A stretch of DNA of 8,128 nt, from NCBI GenBank assembly GCA_021848555.1, contig JAJZUN010000105.1:1-8128 (forward strand), read 5' to 3'. Both the position numbers and the translations under genes were made by a program. The notes under the pieces are model-generated. The model was not told where the DNA came from. It worked only from the letters and a program-made list of their open reading frames with translations, and made no database searches. This stretch comes from Pseudomonadota bacterium (GTDB taxonomy: Bacteria > Pseudomonadota > Gammaproteobacteria > Burkholderiales > SG8-39). This document shows positions 1 to 5,474 of this stretch, piece after piece (positions within the stretch are counted from its first letter, which is position 1; every line of letters starts with the position of its first letter).

Positions 1-714
1 AAGCGCATTCTGGCGCTTGAACTCCTCGCTTTCCTCGCCCCCGACCGCGGTATGCAGCGGCGCGGTGGTGGCCGGCGGGATATTGACCGGGCTGAGTCTG
101 CGCGCGAGCGCCTGGTCCAGCTTCAGGTCCTCGTTGACAAAAGGCGCTTGCACCAGGGGCTCGAGATCGTAGATGCCGCTGATCGCCAGGGCGCCCTTGA
201 CCAGGTTGTAGGGCAACTCCGGCATGTACCTGTCCCAGCGCGCCGCCAGCATCATCGCGGTCAGGTGGCCGCCGGCCGAGTGTCCGGCCACGTAAAGCCG
301 GCCCGGGTTGACGCCGTAGCGCGCGCCGTAGTGCCACAGCCAGGCGATGGCGAGCAGGTTTTGCTTGACGATGTCCTCGACGCCGACTGCGGGGCACAGC
401 CCGTAGTTGGGGATGGCCAGGGTCACGCCGCGGCGAACGAAAGCGGGGGCGAGGTAGGAAAAATCGCTTTTATCGCGCGATCTCCAGTAGCCGCCATGGA
501 TGAACACCAGCAGGGCCTCGCTCCTGCCTTGGGCGGGGAAAATATCCAGTTTTTCGGCTGCGCTGCTGCCGTACGCCAGATCCAGGTGACAGCTCAGGTC
601 GGCGCGCGCTTGCGCCGAGCGCCTGCTGCCGCGTTCGAAAACTTGCGCATGATCCGGAATCATCGCGCGTGCGTTGTACTGTCTGTCGTAGTATCCGGTC
701 GTGGCGTCGGTCAT
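1..714 (-). CDS. alpha/beta hydrolase, kynurenine formamidase-like (partial, N-terminal 238 residues)
   Basis: Translating the minus strand from the ATG at 714 gives an open frame to the left edge, so the C-terminus lies outside the window. The start is supported by a strong purine-rich ribosome site (AAGGGAGGG, 723-731) eight bases upstream. Visible motifs are HGGYWR at residues 73-78 (oxyanion-hole HGG loop) and the nucleophile elbow GHSAGGH at 144-150, with Ser146 as the expected nucleophile. HGGYW followed by GHSAGGH is typical of the arylformamidase (kynurenine formamidase)/carboxylesterase group of alpha/beta hydrolases, which are cytoplasmic and cleave small amides or esters. There is no signal peptide. 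The segment VGGEESEEFKRQ near residues 224-235 matches the strand that normally carries the catalytic Asp, but a Glu sits there. The catalytic His would be beyond the edge. No kynurenine-pathway genes are nearby, so a formamidase role is only a possibility; a general esterase is equally likely. Confidence 0.85.
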   Translation of the reverse strand, partial: MTDATTGYYDRQYNARAMIPDHAQVFERGSRRSAQARADLSCHLDLAYGSSAAEKLDIFPAQGRSEALLVFIHGGYWRSRDKSDFSYLAPAFVRRGVTLAIPNYGLCPAVGVEDIVKQNLLAIAWLWHYGARYGVNPGRLYVAGHSAGGHLTAMMLAARWDRYMPELPYNLVKGALAISGIYDLEPLVQAPFVNEDLKLDQALARRLSPVNIPPATTAPLHTAVGGEESEEFKRQNAL

Positions 715-887
715 GGTGTGATCCCTCCCTTCTGCTTTTTTTCATCCGGGCACGGCAGCCGGCGGCAGGCCAGGTCGGTCTGGAACGGCATCCCGCAGCT
801 AGATCCGTGGAATCTCGCAAAATCGCCATTTATCATGGTGTCGCACGGTACCACGCCGGCGCGGGGGTCTCAAGGACGGCGCAGCGC

Positions 888-1991
888 CTAAGCCCGGTCC
901 AGTTCGTGCAGCACCGCGGCGCCCATTTCGGCGCAGGAAATCGGGATCTTGCCCGGTTCGCAGATGTCGGCGGTGCGCGCGCCCTTATCCAGGGCCCTGG
1001 CCACCGCGCGCTCCAGCAGCGCCGCATCATCCGGCCGATCCAGGGACAGCCGCAGCATCATCGCGACGCTCAATATCGCCCCGAGCGGATTGGCGATACC
1101 CTTGCCTGCGATGTCGGGCGCGCTGCCGTGCACCGGCTCATACAGCGCCGCGCGGCGGCCGCCGGCATCGGCCGCGCCCAGCGATGCCGAGGGCAGCATG
1201 CCGAGGGAGCCCGCGGCCATCGCCGCGCAATCGGACAGTATGTCGCCGAACATATTGTCGGTGACGATGACGTCGAACTGCGCCGGCGCGCGCACCAGCT
1301 GCATGGCGCAATTGTCGACGTACATATGGCGCAGCGCGATGTCGGGAAACTCGGCGTCGCGCAAAGCCTGGACTTCCTCGCGCCACAGCACGCCGGCTTC
1401 CATCACGTTGGCTTTGTCGACCGAGCAGACGTTGCGGCGCCGGGAACGCGCCAGTTCGAACGCAAAGCGCGCGATGCGGCGGATTTCAGACGTTGTGTAG
1501 GTCTGGGTGTTGAAGCCGCGCCGCTCGCCGTTGGCCAGGGTTTCGATGCCGCGCGGTTTTCCGAAGTAAATGCCGCCGATGAGCTCGCGCACGATGACGA
1601 TATCGACCCCGGCCAGGAGGCGGTTTTTCAGTGACGAGGATTCGTACAGCGCGGGAATCGTGACGATGGGACGCAGATTGGCGAACAGCGCGAGCGAGCG
1701 CCGCACATGCGGCAGCCCGCCGGCGACGCGCGCCTCGCGCGGAATCGCGTCGTTGTCCATGCCGCCCATGGCGCCGAAGAGTATGGCCCGCGCCGCATGG
1801 AGGGCGTCTTCGGTCGCCTTGGGCAGCACCTGCCCGTGCAGCCGGTAGGCGTCCGCGCCATAAGGATATTCGTCCAGCCGTAGGGCCAGCCGGCGCCGGG
1901 CGACAAACCACTCGAGCACGCGGCGCGCTTCGGCCGTGACTTCGGGGCCGACGCCGTCTCCGGGCAGAATGGCAATTCTGTTCTCGCTCAT
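888..1991 (-). CDS. leuB: 3-isopropylmalate dehydrogenase family protein (LeuB-like)
   Basis: A 367-residue protein, the normal length for the family. The start at 1991 (MSENRIAILPGDGVGPEV) is chosen over an in-frame ATG at 2054 because the family begins directly with the first strand and GGGAG lies just upstream. Family enzymes oxidise and decarboxylate (2R,3S)-3-isopropylmalate with NAD in leucine synthesis. Expected catalytic and binding residues are present: GDGVGPEV (11-18), the SLALFANLRP loop (99-108) with its hydrophobic Leu and Arg107, Arg135 and Tyr142 in RELIGGIYFG, Lys193 in DKANVME, Asp226 in YVDN, Asp250 and Asp254 in FGDILSD, and Asp293 in HGSAPDIAGKGIANP, which favours NAD over NADP. 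Two departures stand out: the usual GGPKWD region reads GGMDND (76-81), and the usual RELTGG Thr is Ile. No leuC, leuD or asd adjoins, so it may be a paralogue acting on a related 2-hydroxy acid. Family is secure; physiological substrate and gene symbol are less so. Confidence 0.88.
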   Translation of the reverse strand: MSENRIAILPGDGVGPEVTAEARRVLEWFVARRRLALRLDEYPYGADAYRLHGQVLPKATEDALHAARAILFGAMGGMDNDAIPREARVAGGLPHVRRSLALFANLRPIVTIPALYESSSLKNRLLAGVDIVIVRELIGGIYFGKPRGIETLANGERRGFNTQTYTTSEIRRIARFAFELARSRRRNVCSVDKANVMEAGVLWREEVQALRDAEFPDIALRHMYVDNCAMQLVRAPAQFDVIVTDNMFGDILSDCAAMAAGSLGMLPSASLGAADAGGRRAALYEPVHGSAPDIAGKGIANPLGAILSVAMMLRLSLDRPDDAALLERAVARALDKGARTADICEPGKIPISCAEMGAAVLHELDRA

Positions 1992-2052
1992 GTCGCTGCT
2001 CCCATGGTTCGACTGCAGGTTCGCGGCCCGCATTGGCGCGCGCTCGAAGTGC

Positions 2053-2058
2053 ATGCTA
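2053..2058 (-). promoter_or_regulatory. candidate -10 element for the isopropylmalate dehydrogenase-like gene
   Basis: Reading the minus strand, TAGCAT (four of six matches to TATAAT) lies about 60 bases upstream of the ATG at 1991, in the divergent gap shared with the DUF2237 gene. The hexamer 17 bases further upstream (CTCGCA) matches TTGACA at only three positions. It is the best sigma-70-like site I can see for this gene, but it is weak and unproven. Confidence 0.25.
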
Positions 2059-2139
2059 CCTGAATGCAGGGCCTTTGCGAGGGGGAAACCATCGAGGCGG
2101 CGCCGGACTCGGGGCGTATCGTGCGGCGACCGGGCGCGT

Positions 2140-2145
2140 TAGAAT
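2140..2145 (+). promoter_or_regulatory. candidate -10 element placing transcription start at or next to the DUF2237 ATG
   Basis: TAGAAT (five of six matches to TATAAT) ends seven bases before the ATG at 2153. With the usual six to seven bases between a -10 box and the first transcribed base, the message would start at about 2152-2153. The bases between (CGCGGCC) contain no Shine-Dalgarno sequence. No good -35 hexamer is visible at 16-18 bases spacing. Confidence 0.42.
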
Positions 2146-2152
2146 CGCGGCC

Positions 2153-2536
2153 ATGAGCACCGATGCGCTACAGGAGAAAAATGTCCTCGGCGGCCCCTTG
2201 CAGGCCTGCGGCTACGATCCGCTGACCGGGTTTTTCCGCGACGGCTGCTGCGCCACGCGCGGCGAGGCGGGCGTGGCGCACCTGGTGTGCATCAAGGTGA
2301 CGGCGGAATTTCTGGAGTTTTCACGCGAGCGCGGTAACGACCTCTCCACGCCGCGCCCGGAAATGCGCTTTCACGGCCTCAAGCCCGGTGACCGCTGGTG
2401 CCTGCACGTGCTGCGCTGGGTCGAGGCTTGGGAGGCGGGCAGGGCGCCCAAGGTCGTGCTCGAGGCCACGCACGAGGATGTCCTGCGGCTGGTGCCGCTC
2501 GGCGCGCTCAAGCGCCACGCCCTCGACCTGCACTGA
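2153..2536 (+). CDS. DUF2237 family protein
   Basis: A 127-residue soluble protein that matches the DUF2237 family along its full length. Hallmarks are NVLGGPLQACGYDPLTGFFRDGCC (10-33, with the paired Cys32-Cys33), the VTAEFLEFSRERGNDLSTP stretch (49-67), LKPGDRWC (76-83) and VVLEATHEDVLRLVPL (101-116). Function in the family is unknown; the conserved cysteines (19, 32, 33, 46, 83) could bind metal or act in redox, but that is inference. The ATG at 2153 is chosen because conservation begins within ten residues of it and because a -10 box sits immediately upstream, suggesting a leaderless message. An in-frame upstream ATG at 2033 would add 40 residues of low-complexity sequence unlike the family. 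The flavoprotein gene starts two bases after its stop, so the two are probably co-transcribed and translationally coupled. Confidence 0.92.
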   Translation: MSTDALQEKNVLGGPLQACGYDPLTGFFRDGCCATRGEAGVAHLVCIKVTAEFLEFSRERGNDLSTPRPEMRFHGLKPGDRWCLHVLRWVEAWEAGRAPKVVLEATHEDVLRLVPLGALKRHALDLH

Positions 2537-2538
2537 GC

Positions 2539-3810
2539 GTGAACGCGGACTCCGGCAAATCGGTCGCCATCATAGGCGGCGGCCCTGCAGGACTCATGGC
2601 GGCGGAGGCCGCAGCGAGCGCCGGCGCGCGCGTCGACGTCTACGATGCCATGCCTTCGGTCGGGCGCAAGTTCCTGATGGCGGGCAAGGGCGGCCTGAAC
2701 CTCACTCACTCCGAACCGACGGCGGTATTTGTTTCGCGCTATGGCGCGCGCCGCGCGCATCTAGAGCCTTTGCTTGAGGGCTTCGGGCCGCAAGCGCTGC
2801 GCACCTGGGCGCGCGCGCTCGGCGTCGATACCTTTGTCGGCAGTTCCGGCCGCGTGTTTCCCGCCGAGATGAAGGCTGCGCCGCTGCTGCGCGCCTGGCT
2901 GCACCGGCTGCGGGCCGCAGGCGTGCGCTTTCACATGCGTCATCGCTGGTGCGGCTGGGACGAGGACGGCGCGTTGCGTCTGGATGCGCCGCAGGGAGCG
3001 CGCGCAGTGCGCGCCGACGCGCTGGTGCTCGCGCTGGGCGGCGGCAGCTGGGCGCGGCTTGGGTCCACCGGCGCCTGGGTGCCGCTGCTCGCCGCGCGCG
3101 GCGTCCGCATCGCGCCCCTGCGCCCGGCGAACTGCGGCTTCGATGCCGGCTGGAGTGAGCACTTTCGCGCGCGCCATGCCGGCCACCCGGTGAAGCCGGT
3201 GGCCGTGGTCCATAGCGGTCCGGACGGCGTCGAGTCGCGGCAGCAAGGCGAATTCGTGGTCACCGCGACTGGCGTCGAGGGCGGCCTGATCTATGCCCTG
3301 TCGGCGCGCCTGCGCGACGAGATCGAAGCCTCGGGCGCCGCGCTGCTGCGCCTCGATCTGGCGCCGGGCCGCAGCCTGGAGCAACTGGCAAGGGAACTGT
3401 CGCGGCCACGCGGGTCGAGTTCCATGGCGAATCACCTGCGCCGCCGCGCTGGGCTAGAAGGGGTGAAGGCGGGATTGCTGCGCGAACTGCTGCCGGCTGA
3501 GGATTTCGCCGATCCGGTTCGCCTTGCCGCCGCGATCAAGGCGCTGCCGCTGCGGCTGATCGCGCCGCGCCCCCTGGACGAAGCCATCAGCAGCGCCGGC
3601 GGCGTCAGGTTCGAAGACCTGGATGGGCGTCTGATGGTGCGGACGCTGCCGGGCGTGTTCTGCGCGGGGGAGATGCTCGACTGGGAGGCGCCGACCGGAG
3701 GCTATCTGCTGACGGCGTGTTTCGCCAGCGGCCGCGCGGCGGGTGCCGGTGCGGCGGCCTGGCTTGCGGCCGCACGCTCCCGCGATACGTCGAAAGATGA
3801 CGGGGCCTGA
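2539..3810 (+). CDS. TIGR03862-type NAD(P)/FAD-dependent flavoprotein (HI0933-like)
   Basis: A 423-residue protein of the HI0933-like/BaiN-type flavoprotein superfamily, probably its TIGR03862 branch. The N-terminal Rossmann motif IIGGGPAGLMAAEAA (11-25) binds the FAD ADP moiety. GRKFLMAGKGGLNLTHSE (42-59) is the family signature loop, ALGGGSWARLGSTG (165-178) is the second nucleotide-contact region, and GVFCAGEMLDWEAPTGGYLL (372-391) is the C-terminal FAD-binding segment. No signal peptide or membrane segment is seen, so it should be cytoplasmic. The reaction is not known for this branch. The GTG at 2539 is preferred: it lies two bases after the DUF2237 stop, and nine residues later the FAD motif begins. 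The in-frame ATG at 2398 would add 47 Arg/Ala-rich residues lying wholly over the DUF2237 gene. No clear ribosome site precedes the GTG, which fits translation coupled to the upstream gene. The last residues (DDGA) are encoded within a GGGG/CCCC repeat-like motif. Confidence 0.9.
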   Translation: MNADSGKSVAIIGGGPAGLMAAEAAASAGARVDVYDAMPSVGRKFLMAGKGGLNLTHSEPTAVFVSRYGARRAHLEPLLEGFGPQALRTWARALGVDTFVGSSGRVFPAEMKAAPLLRAWLHRLRAAGVRFHMRHRWCGWDEDGALRLDAPQGARAVRADALVLALGGGSWARLGSTGAWVPLLAARGVRIAPLRPANCGFDAGWSEHFRARHAGHPVKPVAVVHSGPDGVESRQQGEFVVTATGVEGGLIYALSARLRDEIEASGAALLRLDLAPGRSLEQLARELSRPRGSSSMANHLRRRAGLEGVKAGLLRELLPAEDFADPVRLAAAIKALPLRLIAPRPLDEAISSAGGVRFEDLDGRLMVRTLPGVFCAGEMLDWEAPTGGYLLTACFASGRAAGAGAAAWLAAARSRDTSKDDGA

Positions 3811-3814
3811 CCCC
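3802..3814 (+). repeat. GGGG-CCTGA-CCCC motif at the flavoprotein stop codon, possible REP-like remnant
   Basis: Four G, five loop bases and four C form a short perfect inverted repeat in which the flavoprotein stop (TGA, 3808-3810) is the loop end. It resembles the palindromic core GGGGTCTGACCCC that I recall from dispersed REP-like intergenic repeats in proteobacteria. A related TGACCCCGATTTTT stretch occurs about 600 bases downstream, after the next gene. Assignment to a repeat family is from memory and unverified; a four-pair stem can also arise by chance in GC-rich DNA. Confidence 0.25.
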
Positions 3815-3867
3815 ACCGACCTGAGAGCCGGTGCTAAGCTTGAGGCCGTGAATTTGTTCCCTCGGCC

Positions 3868-4407
3868 ATGACCAAGGTCCAGCATCCCGTGCATCGCATC
3901 GAGCTGCGCGTGCAGGAACTCGCGCAGCTGTTCAATTCGATGGATCCGACGCCGTTCCACCACAAGGATCTCGATCCGGATGCGGAGGAGTTCATCGAAA
4001 GCTGGGCGCTGGAGTTTCCGCAGGACAGCCGCTTCCATCTCACGGTGCATCTGGGGACGATGCCGCCCGAGGACCCCACCGCGCTGGTGGCCGAGGCGAT
4101 CCGCAATTATTTCGACTACAAGTCCGAAATGGCGCGCCGCAAAGTGCGGGTGCTGCTGCTGGAAGGGCGCACCAGCCTGATGATAGGCGCCGGCGTCCTC
4201 GCCCTGTGCCTGCTCGGCGCTGAGCTGCTGACCACGTTCGCGAACGGGACTTTCCTCAAGATTCTGCGCGAGAGCCTCACCATCGGCGGCTGGGTCGCAA
4301 TGTGGCGGCCAATGCAGATCTTTCTGTACGAATGGTGGCCGCTGATGCGCAGGAGCCGTATCTACCGCAGCCTGAGCCGCGCGCAGGTGCACGTGGCGCA
4401 GGGATGA
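3868..4407 (+). CDS. conserved hypothetical protein with two predicted membrane helices
   Basis: A 179-residue protein I cannot assign to a named family. Residues 1-95 are hydrophilic, rich in Asp/Glu, and include LFNSMDPTPFHHKDLDPDAEEFIESW (21-46), which looks like a conserved structured segment rather than linker. Two hydrophobic stretches follow: about 103-123 (SLMIGAGVLALCLLGAELL) and about 137-158, the latter rich in Trp. The tail from 161 is basic (RRSRIYRSLSRAQVH). This suggests a large N-terminal and a small C-terminal domain on the same, probably cytoplasmic, side of the inner membrane. The ATG at 3868 is the only start in frame after the stop at 3841-3843. It lacks a ribosome site; a weak extended -10 (TGC-TAAGCT, 3832-3840) precedes it. 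The 57-base gap from the flavoprotein gene leaves open whether it belongs to that operon. The protein itself looks real because codon bias and hydrophobic pattern are coherent; function unknown. Confidence 0.78.
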   Translation: MTKVQHPVHRIELRVQELAQLFNSMDPTPFHHKDLDPDAEEFIESWALEFPQDSRFHLTVHLGTMPPEDPTALVAEAIRNYFDYKSEMARRKVRVLLLEGRTSLMIGAGVLALCLLGAELLTTFANGTFLKILRESLTIGGWVAMWRPMQIFLYEWWPLMRRSRIYRSLSRAQVHVAQG

Positions 4408-4423
4408 CCCCGATTTTTATCGG
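4401..4423 (+). repeat. GGGATGACCCCGATTTTT motif with a CCGAT-TTTT-ATCGG hairpin
   Basis: The end of the membrane-protein gene runs into GGGATGACCCC and then a perfect five-pair hairpin CCGAT/ATCGG with a TTTT loop (4410-4423). The string TGACCCCGATTTTT resembles the tail of common GGGGTCTGACCCC-type intergenic repeats. The hairpin is not followed by a T run, so it is a poor terminator. Repeat identity is a guess from recall. Confidence 0.25.
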
Positions 4424-4469
4424 CGGCACCATGCGCGAGTGCATCCCGCAGGACGGCGCCGACGCCTAG
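4404..4469 (+). CDS. possible 21-codon ORF overlapping the membrane-protein stop (ATGA)
   Basis: The ATG at 4404-4406 overlaps the preceding TGA in an ATGA junction and opens a 21-residue frame (MTPIFIGGTMRECIPQDGADA) ending at TAG 4467-4469. The four-base palindrome CTAG at 4466-4469 contains both this stop and the stop of the convergent lactonase-like gene. There is no spaced ribosome site, only GGG directly before the ATG, and no recognisable homology. It may be a chance frame across a repeat-like motif; listed for completeness. Confidence 0.15.
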   Translation: MTPIFIGGTMRECIPQDGADA

Positions 4470-5233
4470 AAAGCCTGGACCGGCGCCTGCGGGACGTCCT
4501 TCCAGAACCCCGCGTCGTGGCCGAAGAACAGCCTTGCTCCTGCCCGCTCCAGCGCCGCCAGCCGGTCGAGCGAGGCCAGCATCTGCTCGCGGTCATAGAC
4601 GAAGCGCGGCAGGCGGCGTTCGCGCAATGTGCGGCAGAAGTAGCAGGCGTCGCCGGTCAATACGGCCTCGCCCTTCGCGGTGCGCACCTTGAGCGACTGG
4701 TGCCCCGGCGTGTGGCCGTAGGTCGGGATGCACACGACGCTGCCGTCTCCGAACAGGTCGTGCTCGCCCTCAACCTGCTTCACCGGATGGCTGTGGTCGA
4801 TGTCGGCCTTGTAGATGCCGACTCTGGCCGCGATTTCTGGATTCTGGGCCGCCTGCCATTCGCGCTTTTGCACGACGAGGGTCGCGTTGGGAATCAGCGC
4901 GTTGCCGCCCGCGTGATCGAAATGCAGATGCGAGTTGACGACGTAGTCGACCTTGCCCGGATCGCGGTCTATCGATTCCAAGCGCGACTTCACATCGTCG
5001 CCCGCGCCGTACTGCTCGAAGCCGAACAGGCGTGCCACCGGCTCGCCGAGGCGCCCGGCCGCGTCGGTGCGGCATTGCGGATGCATGCCGGTGTCGAACA
5101 GCACGCGGCCCTTGGGATGCTCGATCAGGTAGGACGGGACGGGCAAGGTGACCTCGCCGGTCTCGCCCTCGATCATGTCCTTTAGCCGCCCGCTCAGGCG
5201 ACCGCAGGTCATGGCGTAGAGCTTGGCGATCAT
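4466..5233 (-). CDS. N-acyl homoserine lactonase-like metallo-beta-lactamase-fold hydrolase
   Basis: A 255-residue metallo-beta-lactamase-fold protein, close to the 250 residues of AiiA-type lactonases, which open the lactone ring of acyl-homoserine lactone signals. The metal ligands are all present: SHLHFDHAGG gives His102, His104, Asp106 and His107; GHTPGHQS gives His178; TGDACYF gives the bridging Asp195; FFGHD gives His239. Tyr198, three residues after the bridging Asp, corresponds to catalytic Tyr194 of AiiA. VVQKREWQAAQNP (120-132) is also typical of this subfamily. There is no signal peptide, so it should act in the cytoplasm. The ATG at 5233 has an ideal ribosome site (AAGGAGG, 5242-5248) eight bases upstream. 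It lies 234 bases after the nitroreductase stop and has its own candidate promoter. No luxI or luxR homologue is in the window, so the signal substrate is inferred; a different lactone or ester is possible. Confidence 0.85.
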   Translation of the reverse strand: MIAKLYAMTCGRLSGRLKDMIEGETGEVTLPVPSYLIEHPKGRVLFDTGMHPQCRTDAAGRLGEPVARLFGFEQYGAGDDVKSRLESIDRDPGKVDYVVNSHLHFDHAGGNALIPNATLVVQKREWQAAQNPEIAARVGIYKADIDHSHPVKQVEGEHDLFGDGSVVCIPTYGHTPGHQSLKVRTAKGEAVLTGDACYFCRTLRERRLPRFVYDREQMLASLDRLAALERAGARLFFGHDAGFWKDVPQAPVQAF

Positions 5234-5282
5234 TTGCGCGGCCTCCTTGCTCAGGCGGCGAATGAGGAATTAAAGTGCCGCA

Positions 5283-5320
5283 CGCCAAGTATCGCACCCA
5301 GTGCCGAGCCCGCCAAGTAT
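5283..5320. repeat. direct repeat CGCCAAGTAT, two copies
   Basis: The decamer CGCCAAGTAT occurs at 5283-5292 and again at 5311-5320, starts 28 bases apart, in the gap upstream of the lactonase-like gene. On the minus strand each reads ATACTTGGCG. The copies overlap the -10 and -35 elements of the candidate promoter, so they could be operator half-sites or a coincidence of the promoter sequence. Confidence 0.55.
5288..5316 (-). promoter_or_regulatory. candidate sigma-70 promoter for the lactonase-like gene
   Basis: On the minus strand TTGGCG (four of six to TTGACA; 5316-5311) is followed after exactly 17 bases by GATACT (four of six to TATAAT; 5293-5288). Transcription would begin near 5281, giving a leader of about 48 bases before the ATG at 5233. 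Each hexamer lies in or overlaps one copy of a direct repeat. Unproven. Confidence 0.35.
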
Positions 5321-5424
5321 TGGCGCCCGCTTCCGGCTGCGGACGGTCGCGATGCCCGCAGGCGGACAACGATCCGCCAGATCGTATCGCAGGTACTGCT
5401 CTTGATTCGAGATGCGCGGTCGCC

Positions 5425-5474
5425 TCGGTAGTCCGCGTTTCCGCGGCCACGCAGCAGGCGCCGCGGACTACCGA
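5425..5474. repeat. 13-bp perfect inverted repeat spanning the nitroreductase stop codon
   Basis: TCGGTAGTCCGCG (5425-5437) and CGCGGACTACCGA (5462-5474) are perfect inverted copies separated by 24 bases. The right arm contains the nitroreductase stop (5468-5470). The left arm lies in the downstream gap. In the minus-strand RNA this makes a long, stable hairpin at the 3' end of the nitroreductase message. No T run follows, so it is not a classical intrinsic terminator; it could protect the 3' end, aid termination, or be a protein-binding palindrome. An alternative five-pair hairpin (5433-5437 with 5442-5446) uses the left arm and would exclude the long one. Confidence 0.75.

Noticed and set aside
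878..888. GGCG-CTG-CGCC hairpin at the end of the isopropylmalate dehydrogenase-like gene as a terminator
   Set aside because: Only four pairs with no T run on the minus strand; expected by chance at this GC content.
52..891. 279-residue open frame on the plus strand
   Set aside because: It lies antisense to the hydrolase and the gap beside it, is rich in Arg, Ala, Gln and Gly with no domain, and is a shadow of the GC-rich minus-strand gene.
669..1634. 321-residue plus-strand open frame
   Set aside because: Antisense to the isopropylmalate dehydrogenase-like gene, whose motifs are unmistakable; composition is typical of a shadow frame.
2398..2538. N-terminal extension of the flavoprotein from ATG 2398
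   Set aside because: The added 47 residues are Arg/Ala/Gly-rich out-of-frame DUF2237 coding sequence; the FAD motif starts right after the GTG at 2539.
3454..4392. 312-residue minus-strand open frame opposite the membrane-protein gene
   Set aside because: It crosses the flavoprotein C-terminus and the membrane-protein gene; its His/Arg/Gln-rich composition marks a shadow, while the plus strand shows clear FAD motifs and membrane helices.
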